Assembly: GCF_022678625.1 (NCBI RefSeq)
Contig: NZ_JALBYQ010000004.1
Location: 62,001 to 126,000, forward strand
Direction of reading: 5' to 3'
From: Aliiroseovarius subalbicans
Lineage (GTDB): Bacteria > Pseudomonadota > Alphaproteobacteria > Rhodobacterales > Rhodobacteraceae
DNA length: 64,000 bases
Shown piece by piece: positions 1 to 11,411 of the stretch; the first letter of the stretch is position 1; each line of letters opens with the position of its first letter. The notes under the pieces were generated by a model. It saw only the letters and a list, made by a program, of their open reading frames with translations. It did not search any database and was not told the DNA's origin. The translations under genes were made by a program, and so were the position numbers.

Positions 1-251
1 TGACCTTGCCGCACCTGGGGCGGCCGATTGCGATCGTGGTGATGATCCAGGCGATTTTTCACCTGTCGCTTTATGCGGAAATCGAAATCGTGAGCCGGGG
101 CAACGGGAACAAGAACCTGCCCTATCTGATCGGTGAATTTGCCAACAACAACATCGGCGCAGCCAGTGCCACCGGCATTTTCGCGGTCATCCTTGCCAAC
201 ATCGTAGCCATCTTCCTGCTGCGCATGGTCGGCAAAACGTTGATGGAATAG
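1..251 (+). CDS. smoF: Sorbitol/mannitol ABC transporter permease SmoF (3' end only)
   Basis: The reading frame is open from the left edge and ends at TAG 249-251, so only the last ~82 codons of an inner-membrane permease are present. The visible part has two hydrophobic helices, one near the start and one near the C terminus, and ends in the RMVGKTLME tail. This suits a MalF-type (CUT1) permease. Placement 11 bases before a MalG-type permease, then an ABC ATPase and two polyol dehydrogenases, matches the Rhodobacter smoE-F-G-K-S-mtlK polyol operon. The 5' part, and smoE presumably, lie outside the window. Confidence 0.8.
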   Translation, partial: TLPHLGRPIAIVVMIQAIFHLSLYAEIEIVSRGNGNKNLPYLIGEFANNNIGAASATGIFAVILANIVAIFLLRMVGKTLME

Positions 252-262
252 GAGGAAAACCC

Positions 263-1096
263 ATGGCAATCGTTGCACAATCCTCGAAATTCAGCTCCTA
301 CGGACGGCCCGTTCTGGCCTGGGGTGTTGGGCTGCTCTTCTTCTTTCCCATCTTCTGGATGGTTCTGACGAGCTTCAAGACAGACGCCGACGCGGTAAAG
401 CCGGAATACCTGTTCTTCTTTACCCCGACGCTGGATAACTACCTGAACATGACCGACAATTATGACTACTGGCGGTTTGCCAGGAATTCGGTGATCACCT
501 CGGTTTCGGCAACTCTGTTCACCCTGTTCGTCAGCGTTCCTGCCGCCTATGCGATGGCGTTCAACCCGACGCGGGCAACCAAAGACGTTCTGATGTGGAT
601 GTTGTCGACGAAGATGCTGCCGGCTGCCGCGGTGCTTTATCCGATGATCTTCCTTGCCAAAGGCATCGGGCTTTATGACACGCATATCCTGATCATCACC
701 GTGTTGAGCCTGATCAACCTGCCGATCGCGATCTGGATGCTGTTCACCTATTTCAAGGAAATCCCGAAGGATATCATCGAAGCGGGCAAAATGGACGGCG
801 TCAACACATGGGGCGAGATCAAGGAGATCCTTGTTCCCCTCGCCTGGGGTGGCATCGCGTCAACCGCACTTTTGATTTTCATCTTCTGCTGGAACGAAGC
901 CTACTGGACTGTCCGCCTCACGACCATCGATGCGGCCACGCTGTCCAAACTCATCGAAGGCAACCGAGCTCCGGAGGGCCTGTTCTTCGGCCGCTTGTCA
1001 GCAGTCTCAACAGCCGCCGTCGGACCCATCGTTGTCCTTGGTTGGTTCTGTCAAAAACAATTGGTCCAAGGCTTGACCTTCGGCGCCGTGAAGTGA
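263..1096 (+). CDS. smoG: Sorbitol/mannitol ABC transporter permease SmoG
   Basis: A 277-residue MalG-type inner-membrane permease of a CUT1 sugar importer. About six hydrophobic helices are visible. The cytoplasmic EAA loop that docks on the ATPase starts at about residue 173 (EAGKMDGVNTWGEIKEI). The C terminus ends in the LTFGAVK tail common to MalG-type subunits. A good ribosome site (GGAGGAAA) precedes ATG 263. It sits between smoF and the ATPase gene with gaps of about 10 bases, so the subunits are co-translated. Substrate (sorbitol, mannitol) is assigned from the dehydrogenases downstream, not from the permease sequence. Confidence 0.9.
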   Translation: MAIVAQSSKFSSYGRPVLAWGVGLLFFFPIFWMVLTSFKTDADAVKPEYLFFFTPTLDNYLNMTDNYDYWRFARNSVITSVSATLFTLFVSVPAAYAMAFNPTRATKDVLMWMLSTKMLPAAAVLYPMIFLAKGIGLYDTHILIITVLSLINLPIAIWMLFTYFKEIPKDIIEAGKMDGVNTWGEIKEILVPLAWGGIASTALLIFIFCWNEAYWTVRLTTIDAATLSKLIEGNRAPEGLFFGRLSAVSTAAVGPIVVLGWFCQKQLVQGLTFGAVK

Positions 1097-1105
1097 GGAA
1101 AGACC

Positions 1106-2110
1106 ATGGGACAAATTGTTCTCGATAAAGTATCCAAGAGTTTCGGTGACGTGGAGGTCATCCCGCCGCTGGACCTGACCATTGAAGACGGTGAGTTTAC
1201 CGTATTTGTCGGCCCGTCCGGCTGCGGCAAGTCCACGCTGCTGCGCATGATTGCGGGCCTTGAGGACCTGACCTCGGGCGCTATCGCAATTGACGGCGAA
1301 GACGTGACCGAGGTGCCGCCTTCGAAACGTGGCCTGGCGATGGTGTTCCAGTCCTATGCGCTTTATCCGCACATGACGGTGCGCAAGAATATCGGCTTTC
1401 CGCTTCGAATGGAGAAGATGGACCAGGCCGAAATCGACAAGCGCGTCGAAACGGCCGCCACTTCGTTGAACCTTATGGACTATCTGGACCGCAAACCTGG
1501 GCAGCTTTCGGGCGGTCAGCGTCAGCGGGTTGCCATTGGCCGCGCCATTGTCCGCGATCCTTCGGCGTTCCTGTTTGATGAACCATTGTCGAACCTCGAC
1601 GCCGCCTTGCGGGTGGGCATGCGGCTTGAGATCAGCGAGATGCATGAGCGTATGCAGACCACAATGATCTATGTGACCCATGACCAGGTGGAAGCCATGA
1701 CCATGGCCAACAAGATCGTGGTTCTTCAAGCTGGCGTCATCGAACAGGTCGGCTCGCCGCTGGATCTCTATCACAAGCCTCAGAACGTGTTCGTGGCCGG
1801 TTTCATCGGCTCACCGAAGATGAACATCTTTACCGGCCCTGAGGCGGAAAAGCAGGGTGCGCACACCATCGGTATCCGCCCGGAACACACCGACGTCAGC
1901 ATGACCGAGGGCACATGGAAGGGCACCGTGGGTGTCGCCGAACATCTTGGGTCAGACACATTTATCCACGTTCACAACACCGGGCTTGCCGACATGGTCA
2001 CCGTGCGTATCTCCGGGGATATCTCGGTGAAACACGGGGATGACATTTACCTGACCCCACAGCCTGACCAGATCCACAGGTTCGACGCGCAGGGGCTGCG
2101 GATCGAATGA
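1106..2110 (+). CDS. smoK: Polyol ABC transporter ATP-binding protein SmoK
   Basis: A 334-residue ATPase of the MalK/UgpC type that powers sorbitol/mannitol import. Walker [10 protein letters not shown] lies at residues 36-44, followed by the Q-loop ([13 protein letters not shown]), the ABC signature [10 protein letters not shown], Walker [13 protein letters not shown] and the switch His in VTHDQ. A C-terminal OB-type domain (about 235-334) holds the TIGIRPEH element of CUT1 ATPases. It starts 9 bases after smoG, and its stop overlaps the smoS start (ATGA), indicating translational coupling. Confidence 0.93.
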   Translation: MGQIVLDKVSKSFGDVEVIPPLDLTIEDGEFTVFVGPSGCGKSTLLRMIAGLEDLTSGAIAIDGEDVTEVPPSKRGLAMVFQSYALYPHMTVRKNIGFPLRMEKMDQAEIDKRVETAATSLNLMDYLDRKPGQLSGGQRQRVAIGRAIVRDPSAFLFDEPLSNLDAALRVGMRLEISEMHERMQTTMIYVTHDQVEAMTMANKIVVLQAGVIEQVGSPLDLYHKPQNVFVAGFIGSPKMNIFTGPEAEKQGAHTIGIRPEHTDVSMTEGTWKGTVGVAEHLGSDTFIHVHNTGLADMVTVRISGDISVKHGDDIYLTPQPDQIHRFDAQGLRIE

Positions 2111-2880
2111 GCCGCCTGGATGGCAAAACCGCGCTGATTACGGGGGCCGCCCGGGGGATCGGGCTGGCCTTCGCCAAGGCCTATGTGGCCGAAGGCGCGC
2201 GGGTTGCCATCGCAGACATCGACCACCGCCGCGCCCGCGACGCCGCCGCCGAAATAGGTGCGGCTGCGATTGCCGTTGAAATGGATGTCACCCAGCAAAG
2301 CAGCATTGACGCGGCAATCGCGCACACGGTCGCGCGGCTGGGTCAGATCGACATCCTGATCAACAATGCAGCCTTGTTCACAGCCGCGCCGATTGTCGAC
2401 ATCACGCGCGAAGACCATGCACGGGTTTTTGACGTCAATGTCACCGGAACCTTGTTCACCCTGCAGGCCGTCGCACGGCACATGATCGACCGGGGCATCA
2501 AGGGCAAGATCATCAACATGGCCAGCCAGGCCGGACGCCGGGGTGAACCCCTGGTTGCCACCTATTGCGCCAGCAAGGCCGCTGTCATCAGCCTGACCCA
2601 ATCCGCCGGGCTGAACCTTATCGCGCACGGGATCAACGTGAATGCGATCGCTCCGGGGGTGGTGGACGGCGAACACTGGGACGGTGTTGATGCCTTTTTC
2701 GCCAAGTTCGAGAACAAGGCCCTGGGACAAAAGAAAAAGGAGGTCGGCGACGCCGTGCCCTTCGGGCGCATGGCACAGGCCGAAGACCTTACAGGGATGG
2801 CTGTTTTCCTCGCCTCCAGGGACGCCGACTACATCGTTGCACAGACCTACAATGTCGACGGCGGGACTTGGATGAGCTGA
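2107..2880 (+). CDS. smoS: Sorbitol dehydrogenase (L-iditol 2-dehydrogenase), SDR family
   Basis: A 257-residue short-chain dehydrogenase that oxidises D-sorbitol to fructose (also galactitol in the Rhodobacter enzyme) with NAD+. The cofactor motif TGAARGIG is at residues 12-19, an NNAA motif follows, the catalytic Ser is in INMASQAG, and the catalytic Tyr-Lys pair is in YCASKAA. The C-terminal stretch from [16 protein letters not shown] to the YNVDGG end closely resembles R. sphaeroides SmoS as I remember it. Start ATG overlaps the smoK stop by four bases. Confidence 0.93.
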   Translation: MSRLDGKTALITGAARGIGLAFAKAYVAEGARVAIADIDHRRARDAAAEIGAAAIAVEMDVTQQSSIDAAIAHTVARLGQIDILINNAALFTAAPIVDITREDHARVFDVNVTGTLFTLQAVARHMIDRGIKGKIINMASQAGRRGEPLVATYCASKAAVISLTQSAGLNLIAHGINVNAIAPGVVDGEHWDGVDAFFAKFENKALGQKKKEVGDAVPFGRMAQAEDLTGMAVFLASRDADYIVAQTYNVDGGTWMS

Positions 2881-2909
2881 TGGAAGATCTCGTGCGGGGA
2901 ACCGATCTT

Positions 2910-4376
2910 ATGAAACTGAACGACGCGACACTGAAGGAGCTTCCCAAGGCCGTCCTGCGCCCGAACTATGACCGGGCACGGCTCACGCCTGGTATCGTGC
3001 ACATCGGCGTTGGGAATTTTCATCGGGCCCACCAGGCATGGTATCTGCATCGCCTGATGCAACAGGGCGAAGCGCTGGATTGGGCGATCATCGGCGCCGG
3101 TGTTCGGACCTATGACGCGGCCATGCGCGACAAGCTGCTGGCGCAGGATTGTCTGACAACCTTGATTGAGCTGGACCCGTCGTCTTCGACGGCTGAAGTC
3201 GTCGGCTCGATGATCGACTACCTTCCGATCGAGGAAAACAACACCGCCCTGATCGAACAGATGGCACGGCCCGACATTCGCATCGTGGCCATGACTGTGA
3301 CAGAGGGCGGGTATTTCATTGACCCTGCGACCAAGGAATTTGACGCGGCGCATCCCGACATTGTTCATGACAGCCGCAACCCGAAAACGCCAAGAACGGC
3401 CTTCGGTGCCATCGTCGCGGCGCTTCGCCTGCGACGGGACACGGGGATAGGCCCGTTTACCTGCCTGTGCTGTGACAATCTTCTGGGCAACGGGGATGTG
3501 CTGCGCAAAACACTTGTGTCCCTGGCGCGTCTGTCCAATTCCGAATTGGCAGACTGGATAGACGCCACCTGCACGTTCCCAAATTCAATGGTCGACAGCA
3601 TTGTTCCGGCAACCGGCCCCGACGAATTGGCGCTGGCACATCAGCTGGGCATAGATGACCAGGTCCCCGTGACCCACGAAAGCTTCCGCCAGTGGGTGAT
3701 CGAAGATGATTTTTGCGCCGGTCGACCTGACTGGGACAAGGTCGGCGCGACCTTCACGGATGATGTACACGGCTATGAGGCGCTGAAAATCCGGATTTTG
3801 AATGGCGGGCACCAGGTGGTCTCGGTGCCGGGCGAGGTTCTTTCGATCAAGACGATAGCTGATTGCATGAAACACGATCTGATCGGCCCGCTTTTTACCA
3901 AGGTTGCGCAAGAAGAAATCGCGCCGCTGGTTAAACCTGTCTTGGGCATGACCAGCAAGGATTACGTCGCGCTGATCCACAAGCGGCTTTCGAACCCGAA
4001 GATCATCGACACAACCCGCCGGGTGGCCTTTGACGGCTCGTCCCGTCATCCTGGGTTCATCATCCCCTCGATCCGCGAGGGGCTGGCGAAAGGAACCCCG
4101 ATCGACGGGCTTGTCCTGGTCGAAGCCGCCTGGGCAAGGATGTGCGAAGGCACGCGGGAAGACGGCAGCAAGATCGACCCGAATGATCCGTTTTGGGAGG
4201 ACTTGACTGCGACGGCCCGGCAAGCGCGGGAAAACCCAACTGCGTGGCTTGAGATGCGCCAAATTTACGGGGATCTCGCGGACGAGCCTGGGTTTGCAGA
4301 CCGCTTTGCGAAGTGGCTTGGCGTGATTTGGGATGAGGGGTTGGAAGCGGCGATCGCAACCTATCTCAAACCTTGA
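2910..4376 (+). CDS. mtlK: Mannitol 2-dehydrogenase
   Basis: A 488-residue polyol-specific long-chain dehydrogenase that converts D-mannitol to D-fructose with NAD+. The N-terminal HIGVGNFHRAHQA segment and the catalytic Lys293-x4-Asn298-x2-His301 set (KIRILNGGH) match the family, with spacing equal to K295/N300/H303 of the Pseudomonas enzyme. I chose ATG 2910 because MKLNDATL aligns with the known family N terminus and GGGGA lies 9 bases upstream. An in-frame ATG at 2880 overlaps the smoS stop (TGATG) and would add ten residues. It supplies fructose to the kinase that follows. Confidence 0.92.
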   Translation: MKLNDATLKELPKAVLRPNYDRARLTPGIVHIGVGNFHRAHQAWYLHRLMQQGEALDWAIIGAGVRTYDAAMRDKLLAQDCLTTLIELDPSSSTAEVVGSMIDYLPIEENNTALIEQMARPDIRIVAMTVTEGGYFIDPATKEFDAAHPDIVHDSRNPKTPRTAFGAIVAALRLRRDTGIGPFTCLCCDNLLGNGDVLRKTLVSLARLSNSELADWIDATCTFPNSMVDSIVPATGPDELALAHQLGIDDQVPVTHESFRQWVIEDDFCAGRPDWDKVGATFTDDVHGYEALKIRILNGGHQVVSVPGEVLSIKTIADCMKHDLIGPLFTKVAQEEIAPLVKPVLGMTSKDYVALIHKRLSNPKIIDTTRRVAFDGSSRHPGFIIPSIREGLAKGTPIDGLVLVEAAWARMCEGTREDGSKIDPNDPFWEDLTATARQARENPTAWLEMRQIYGDLADEPGFADRFAKWLGVIWDEGLEAAIATYLKP

Positions 4377-4445
4377 GACTTGACCCCAATTGGAAATACC
4401 GTGTGTGCAACGGAAACTCACCCCAATATTCATTGAGGAAGCCCT

Positions 4446-5372
4446 ATGATCCTTTGCTGTGGAGAAGCCCTTATCGACATGATCCCTGAGCAAACGGTTC
4501 GGGGCCCGGATGGCTACGTGCCGCGATCAGGTGGCGCGATCTTCAATACCGCCATTGGCCTCGGGCGATTGGGTTGTCGAACTGGCTTGTTGAGCGGCAT
4601 TTCGACCGATGTGTTCGGCCATCAGCTGATGGCTGATTTGAGGGCAAGCAATGTCGACACCCGATATGTCATCCGGTCGGATCGCCCAACGACCTTGGCG
4701 TTCGTCAAGCTGTCCGATGGACATGCGTCATATTCGTTCTTTGACGAAAACTCCGCAGGGCGGATGATCGCCCCTGATGATTTGCCGGGCGAAATAGACG
4801 ATATTTCTGCCCTGTATTTCGGCGGTATCAGCCTGGCCTGCGCTCCGGGCGCCGAAACTTATGCGCAGCTGGCCGAAGCGCACGCGCGCGAATGTGTCGT
4901 GATGGTCGACCCCAACATCCGGCCCAGCTTCATCGCAGACGAGCCAAGTTTCCGGGACCGAATTGAACGGATGATCAAGCTGGCCGACATTGTGAAAGTC
5001 TCCGACGAGGACCTGAACTGGATCATCCAAAGCGCGGACGGGCTTGAAACGAAAGTCGCCCAATTAAAGAAACTTGGGCCTTCCATCGTCATCCTGACGC
5101 GCGGCAAATCCGGTGCCCAGGCATGGTTGCCAGATGGACGATCCATCTTTGTCGCCAGTCAGAAGGTCGATGTCGTCGACACCGTCGGTGCAGGTGACAC
5201 GTTCAATGCCGGTGTATTGGCAAGCCTGTCTGAAGCAGGTCTGCTAACCAAAACTGCTATTGAGACGGTGTCGGAACATGACGTTGCAGAAGCGATTGGA
5301 TTCGGTGCGAGAGCCGCTGCAATCAATGTCGGTCGTGCTGGTGCAAACCCGCCCTGGCGTGATGAACTTTAA
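4446..5372 (+). CDS. mtlZ: PfkB-family fructokinase (MtlZ-like)
   Basis: A 308-residue ribokinase/PfkB-family kinase, most likely phosphorylating the fructose made by SmoS and MtlK. It shows the N-terminal substrate-binding segment (RSGGAIFNTAIGLGRLG), the DPNIRPSF motif, and the C-terminal DTVGAGDTFNAG signature with the catalytic Asp at about residue 251. A GAGGAA ribosome site precedes ATG 4446 after a 69-base gap with no other feature. It closes the polyol operon. Specificity for fructose is inferred from context; PfkB proteins vary in substrate. Confidence 0.85.
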   Translation: MILCCGEALIDMIPEQTVRGPDGYVPRSGGAIFNTAIGLGRLGCRTGLLSGISTDVFGHQLMADLRASNVDTRYVIRSDRPTTLAFVKLSDGHASYSFFDENSAGRMIAPDDLPGEIDDISALYFGGISLACAPGAETYAQLAEAHARECVVMVDPNIRPSFIADEPSFRDRIERMIKLADIVKVSDEDLNWIIQSADGLETKVAQLKKLGPSIVILTRGKSGAQAWLPDGRSIFVASQKVDVVDTVGAGDTFNAGVLASLSEAGLLTKTAIETVSEHDVAEAIGFGARAAAINVGRAGANPPWRDEL

Positions 5373-5750
5373 GAAAGCAGCTATGCCAACGCTTAAGGGC
5401 ACGTGTGTCTAGGGGACCTTGGAGGTCAATTCCTACAGACGATGCCCATATTCATGGTTTGACGGCAAAACCCCCGATCAAGCCCACTTCGGATCGTCAG
5501 CGGCGGAAATCCATGCTGAAAACCCAAACCCTGTACAAGAAAGACAGGCCGCCTCTTTTGACCTAGTCGCAGATGGTTGTCCCCTTGTCCGCTACCCGGG
5601 CTAGCTTCGTCAAATCTTGTCGCAAGATGTTTTGATGACCGGTTTCTTCGCTGCACAGTACACGAAAGTCACGTATGCGGGACAAACAGCCGTTCGCTGC
5701 GGTAGCTACCAGGGTCTGCTTTGCTAGCAATGGGTTCCCCCATCGAACTT
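5373..5750. other. 378-bp gap between polyol operon and Crp-like gene
   Basis: This stretch separates convergent genes. No intact gene is supported. It holds a short plus-strand segment resembling an IS3 transposase end (listed separately). No strong terminator hairpin was found after the kinase gene. Confidence 0.6.
5419..5604 (+). pseudogene. Possible scrap of an IS3-type transposase C terminus
   Basis: The 61-codon frame reads SYRRCPYSWFDGKTPDQAHF near its start. The G-K-T-P-D-Q-A-x-F pattern is typical of the extreme C terminus of IS3-family OrfB integrases (usually RPHSSLGGKTPDQAYF-like). Nothing upstream in this or a neighbouring frame gives the rest of the integrase core, and no terminal repeats are visible, so at most a remnant is left. 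The match is about 15 residues; chance cannot be excluded. Confidence 0.3.
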
Positions 5751-6335
5751 TCAATCAATCGCCGTGACTCGCTCGGCACCGCGAAGCCGACTGAGTGTGA
5801 CCGGAGTGATGCCGAGAAAGGACGCTATCAAATAATGGCCGAAGAGACCTTCGTGACGCGGGAAATCTTTGCGAAACCACGCAAGGCGGTCTGCGCCACC
5901 AAGTGCAGCAAGGCACCACTCTCGATCAGCTTTACGGGCCAGTTCTTGCTGCAAAATGCCGTTTGCCCATTCGCGAATTGGCTCCGATGCCAACATAAGC
6001 TCAGTCAAAGCACGGCTGTCCATTTGCGCAACTAACGCATCCGCAATCACATCTATTGATACGAGCGAGGTCCCGTTTCTGGATCTCGCGACATTTGGCG
6101 TAACCACGCAAGGACCAGCGTGAAAGCCAACACAAACGGCTCGACCTTCGGGATCGCTGATTTGGCTGGTGGCGCGTCCATCAAGAATGATGTGCTCCAT
6201 TGGGTCTGGTTCGCCCTGCGTCGTAATGCGGCGCCCCTTTTCGACATGTTCAACGCCCCATGCTGCAGCGAACGCACGCGCGGTGTCTTTGTCCAAAGCG
6301 CTCGGGGAACTGGTGAAAAACGTCAAAAGGTCCAA
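5751..6335 (-). CDS. Crp/Fnr-family transcriptional regulator
   Basis: A 194-residue protein with an N-terminal cyclic-nucleotide-binding-like beta-roll (about residues 15-100, with GEPDPMEHIILDGRA in the position of the first jelly-roll strands) and a C-terminal winged helix-turn-helix (about 155-190, FLGITPVTLSRLRG). No cysteine cluster for an Fe-S sensor is present, so it is not a classical Fnr. The start is TTG 6335, preceded by AAGGAA at good spacing. It is divergent from the alpha/beta hydrolase gene with an 81-base gap, so that gene is a reasonable target. The ligand is unknown. Confidence 0.85.
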   Translation of the reverse strand: MDLLTFFTSSPSALDKDTARAFAAAWGVEHVEKGRRITTQGEPDPMEHIILDGRATSQISDPEGRAVCVGFHAGPCVVTPNVARSRNGTSLVSIDVIADALVAQMDSRALTELMLASEPIREWANGILQQELARKADREWCLAALGGADRLAWFRKDFPRHEGLFGHYLIASFLGITPVTLSRLRGAERVTAID

Positions 6336-6416
6336 ATCGCGAATTCCTTATCAAACGATAATGCCAGCTTTGCTCGCGCCCAGTACGACGGCTCTAACGG
6401 TAAGGAGAACAACCAA

Positions 6417-7547
6417 ATGACGATACCAACTCCGCAGCACAGTGGGCAAGCGGCAATCTTCGGTCTCGCAGCCAGCGGAACCCCGACAAAATCGATAGAG
6501 GATTCTCCAATTGCTTTGCAGAATTCAAAACCAAACAGAAAGTTGATCATGCGAGTATTTAAGACTGGTCTAGTTATCTCAGGTGGCGCGATTGGGGCGT
6601 TAGTCTTGGCCGCGTTTGGTTTGTATTTCGCCACATCCGGGCAATACCCTGTGGCCGCCACCGTGGTCGACGATGCCTCGCTTCCACAAATCGAAATCAA
6701 CGGTGTGCGTCTGCATGCGGAAACATACGGCGACCCATCGAACCCGGTGATCATTGTACTGCACGGAGGTCCGGGCGGAGATTACAGATCACAACTTGCA
6801 GCAAAATCACTGGCGGATACCAATTTCGTCGTGTTCTACGACCAAAGAGGTGCGGGACTGTCCGAAAGAGTTCCGGCGGAAGAGTTGACCGTCCCCAACT
6901 ATATGACAGAGCTTGACGCGGTAATTGAAAAATACTCTCCAGATCGCCCCGTGACGCTGTTGGGGCATTCATGGGGCGCAATGCTTGCGACGGCCTATTT
7001 GGGAGAAGCTCCGGAAAAAGTTGCACGCGCAATTCTGTTGGAACCGGGCTTTTTCACGGGCGAAGAGGCTCAGGATTGGATGACACAAGCAAAACCATAT
7101 ATGTCCGGACTGGGATTTTATTGGCAGGCCGCAATCGCCGCTTTTCAGTCTCTGCATGTGTCTGGTCCCGACTCTAGCGCCGGTCAGGACTATATGATGA
7201 GCGAAATCATTCACGAATTCGTCAGTCATCCGGAAAACCCGTATCACTGTGCCGGCGAAGAATTCGATGCGGCGGCGTGGCGATTTGGTGCAACGGCCAG
7301 CCAAACGGCCGGCAATACCGGTGCTGCCGAAATTGAACTTATTGCCCAAGGTGCAGAAAGCTATCCCGGACCTGTTCTGTTGCTCGCCAGTGCGTGCAAC
7401 GATTGGATTGGCGAGGATGCGCAACGTGTTCACCTAAGCTTTTTTCAAAACGGAGAGCTTTCGATTGTACCAAACTCCGGTCACGATATGATTTGGGACA
7501 ATCCAGACGAAACAATGCCCTTGATACGTGCATTTCTTAGCAAATAA
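6417..7547 (+). CDS. Membrane-anchored alpha/beta hydrolase (proline iminopeptidase-like)
   Basis: A 376-residue protein. After a ~45-residue polar N terminus there is one transmembrane segment (VFKTGLVISGGAIGALVLAA), then an alpha/beta-hydrolase domain. The oxyanion-hole motif HGGPGGDYR, the YDQRGAGLS segment and the nucleophile elbow GHSWGAM are those of the S33 prolyl-aminopeptidase group; the closing His is in NSGHDM near the C terminus. Start ATG 6417 is favoured by AAGGAG nine bases upstream; ATG 6549 just before the helix is an alternative. The substrate is not predictable. It is divergently arranged with the Crp-like regulator. Confidence 0.8.
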   Translation: MTIPTPQHSGQAAIFGLAASGTPTKSIEDSPIALQNSKPNRKLIMRVFKTGLVISGGAIGALVLAAFGLYFATSGQYPVAATVVDDASLPQIEINGVRLHAETYGDPSNPVIIVLHGGPGGDYRSQLAAKSLADTNFVVFYDQRGAGLSERVPAEELTVPNYMTELDAVIEKYSPDRPVTLLGHSWGAMLATAYLGEAPEKVARAILLEPGFFTGEEAQDWMTQAKPYMSGLGFYWQAAIAAFQSLHVSGPDSSAGQDYMMSEIIHEFVSHPENPYHCAGEEFDAAAWRFGATASQTAGNTGAAEIELIAQGAESYPGPVLLLASACNDWIGEDAQRVHLSFFQNGELSIVPNSGHDMIWDNPDETMPLIRAFLSK

Positions 7548-7553
7548 ACCAGA

Positions 7554-7585
7554 GACAAGGGCTGTCAGTGTGGACAGCCCTTGTC
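7554..7585 (+). terminator. 13-bp perfect hairpin after the hydrolase gene
   Basis: Arms 7554-7566 (GACAAGGGCTGTC) and 7573-7585 pair perfectly around a 6-base loop, seven bases after the hydrolase stop. No T-run follows, so it may be a weak terminator or a transcript-end stabiliser. Confidence 0.6.
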
Positions 7586-7714
7586 GCAACATTCACCCAA
7601 AGCGGTCGTTGGCCCATTTGGCAGCATCGGTAGTTTTTGTGCTCAAACCCGCCACTGGCTGCAGCTTGCACTATGGTCTGCTCTGCGGACAAAACGGTCT
7701 TTCCACACGGATGT

Positions 7715-8632
7715 TCAAATGGCTGCCTTGAACGAGGTGCGTCTAGCTTCATCGGCATTTCGAACGATTTCCGCGATCCGGTGGTATTGATGGGCGAGAG
7801 GGCTGGTCTTGCGCCAAAGCATGCCCACAGTGCGCGATGGCTGCGGCTCTGAGAAGCGGGCGACCGAAACGGCGGCGGCGCCGGTTTCGACGGGAATGGC
7901 CATCTCGGGAACGAGTGTCACACCAAGCCCGGCCCCGACCATCTGCACCAAGGTCGAGAGCGAGGAGCCGTCCAGAGTTTCGCGCGGCTGGTTCGGTTGA
8001 ATATTGCAGAACGAAAGCGCCTGGTCGCGGAAACAGTGGCCTTCCTCGAGAAGAAGAAGTTGCATTTCCTGCAGCATGTCCCGGTCCGGAACTGGCTTGT
8101 TCCGATCCGCATCAGGGCGGATGAGGACGAAGTTCTCGTCGAACAGTGGGACCTCGGTCAGGCTGGGCTCAGAGATCGGCAGCGCCAGGATAGCTGTATC
8201 TATCCGACCTTCGGTCAGTTCCTTGATGAGGGTTGATGTCATGGTTTCACGGACGCGGATATCCACACCGGCAAAGCTCTGATTGAGCCGTTCGACGATG
8301 GTGGGCAAGAGATAGGGCGCGATGGTCGGGATCACGCCGATGCGCAACTGCCCGATCCATTGGCCCTTGGCAGCGCGCGCGAGATCTCCCAGTTCATCGA
8401 CCGCGCGCAGGATCTCCTGTGTCCGTTTCAGGAACTCGCGGCCCAGCGTTGTCAGCCGGACCCGGCGCGGCATGCGCTCGAACAAGGTGCTGCCGAGAGT
8501 TTCCTCAAGCTCCCTGATCTGTACGGACAGGGCTGGCTGGGACACGGCGCAAGCCTCTGCGGCGTGACCGAAATGGCCATGCCGGGCGAGTGAATCGAAA
8601 TAGCGAAGCTGACGGATGGTGATGTTAGTCAT
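7715..8632 (-). CDS. oxyR: Hydrogen-peroxide-sensing LysR-type regulator OxyR
   Basis: A 305-residue LysR-type regulator. The N-terminal helix-turn-helix (about residues 1-60, with AAEACAVSQPALSVQIRELE) is followed by a substrate-domain fold. Cys200 and Cys209 in GHCFRDQALSFC match the two peroxide-reactive cysteines of E. coli OxyR (C199 and C208) and the surrounding residues, which fixes the assignment. It is divergent from katG with a 129-base shared control region, the usual arrangement for direct regulation of catalase-peroxidase. Confidence 0.95.
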   Translation of the reverse strand: MTNITIRQLRYFDSLARHGHFGHAAEACAVSQPALSVQIRELEETLGSTLFERMPRRVRLTTLGREFLKRTQEILRAVDELGDLARAAKGQWIGQLRIGVIPTIAPYLLPTIVERLNQSFAGVDIRVRETMTSTLIKELTEGRIDTAILALPISEPSLTEVPLFDENFVLIRPDADRNKPVPDRDMLQEMQLLLLEEGHCFRDQALSFCNIQPNQPRETLDGSSLSTLVQMVGAGLGVTLVPEMAIPVETGAAAVSVARFSEPQPSRTVGMLWRKTSPLAHQYHRIAEIVRNADEARRTSFKAAI

Positions 8633-8640
8633 AGGAAAGA

Positions 8641-10945
<2,305 letters not shown>

Positions 10946-11411
10946 GTGTTCACACCTGTAGGTGAAATTAGCATTGGCGGTGCCCGAGGACATTGGGCAC
11001 CGCTTTTTTTTGCTATTGGCACCACAATAATGGCTGTGCACCACGTCACGGCCATTCGAACACAGCGCAGCATCCGTCACGGTGGGCTCACAGCCGTCAT
11101 CCGGTAGAAACAGTCAGGCAAATTTGGCGTTTTTTGCGGCTCATGGTCTGCAGGGCTGACGGTTCAGACTTTCGTTGCTTGCGTTCCGATGGCTGCTTTC
11201 ACGGGTTCACGATCTTTGGGTCAGTTATTGCGGGCAACAAACATCACCGCTTTCGAGTCAGTGCTTGATTTGTGTGAAGGCAACAGTATGACGCGCCGTC
11301 AGCTGAACGGCCGTACCCCCGCGCGGGAATCCAATGATCTGGACAAATCGGCGACGATGATGAAACTCGTCCGAGTGGCCCATACGATACCCGACACTGA
11401 TCGAGGACTAA
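10946..11411. other. 466-bp gap between katG and phoR
   Basis: It contains the katG terminator (listed separately). The remaining ~400 bases hold no frame with a recognisable protein or convincing ribosome site, and no clear Pho box. It presumably carries the phoR promoter. Confidence 0.6.
10977..11011 (+). terminator. Rho-independent terminator of katG
   Basis: GCGGTGCCC (10977-10985) pairs perfectly with GGGCACCGC (10995-11003) around a 9-base loop, and eight T residues follow at 11004-11011. This is a canonical intrinsic terminator. Confidence 0.93.
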
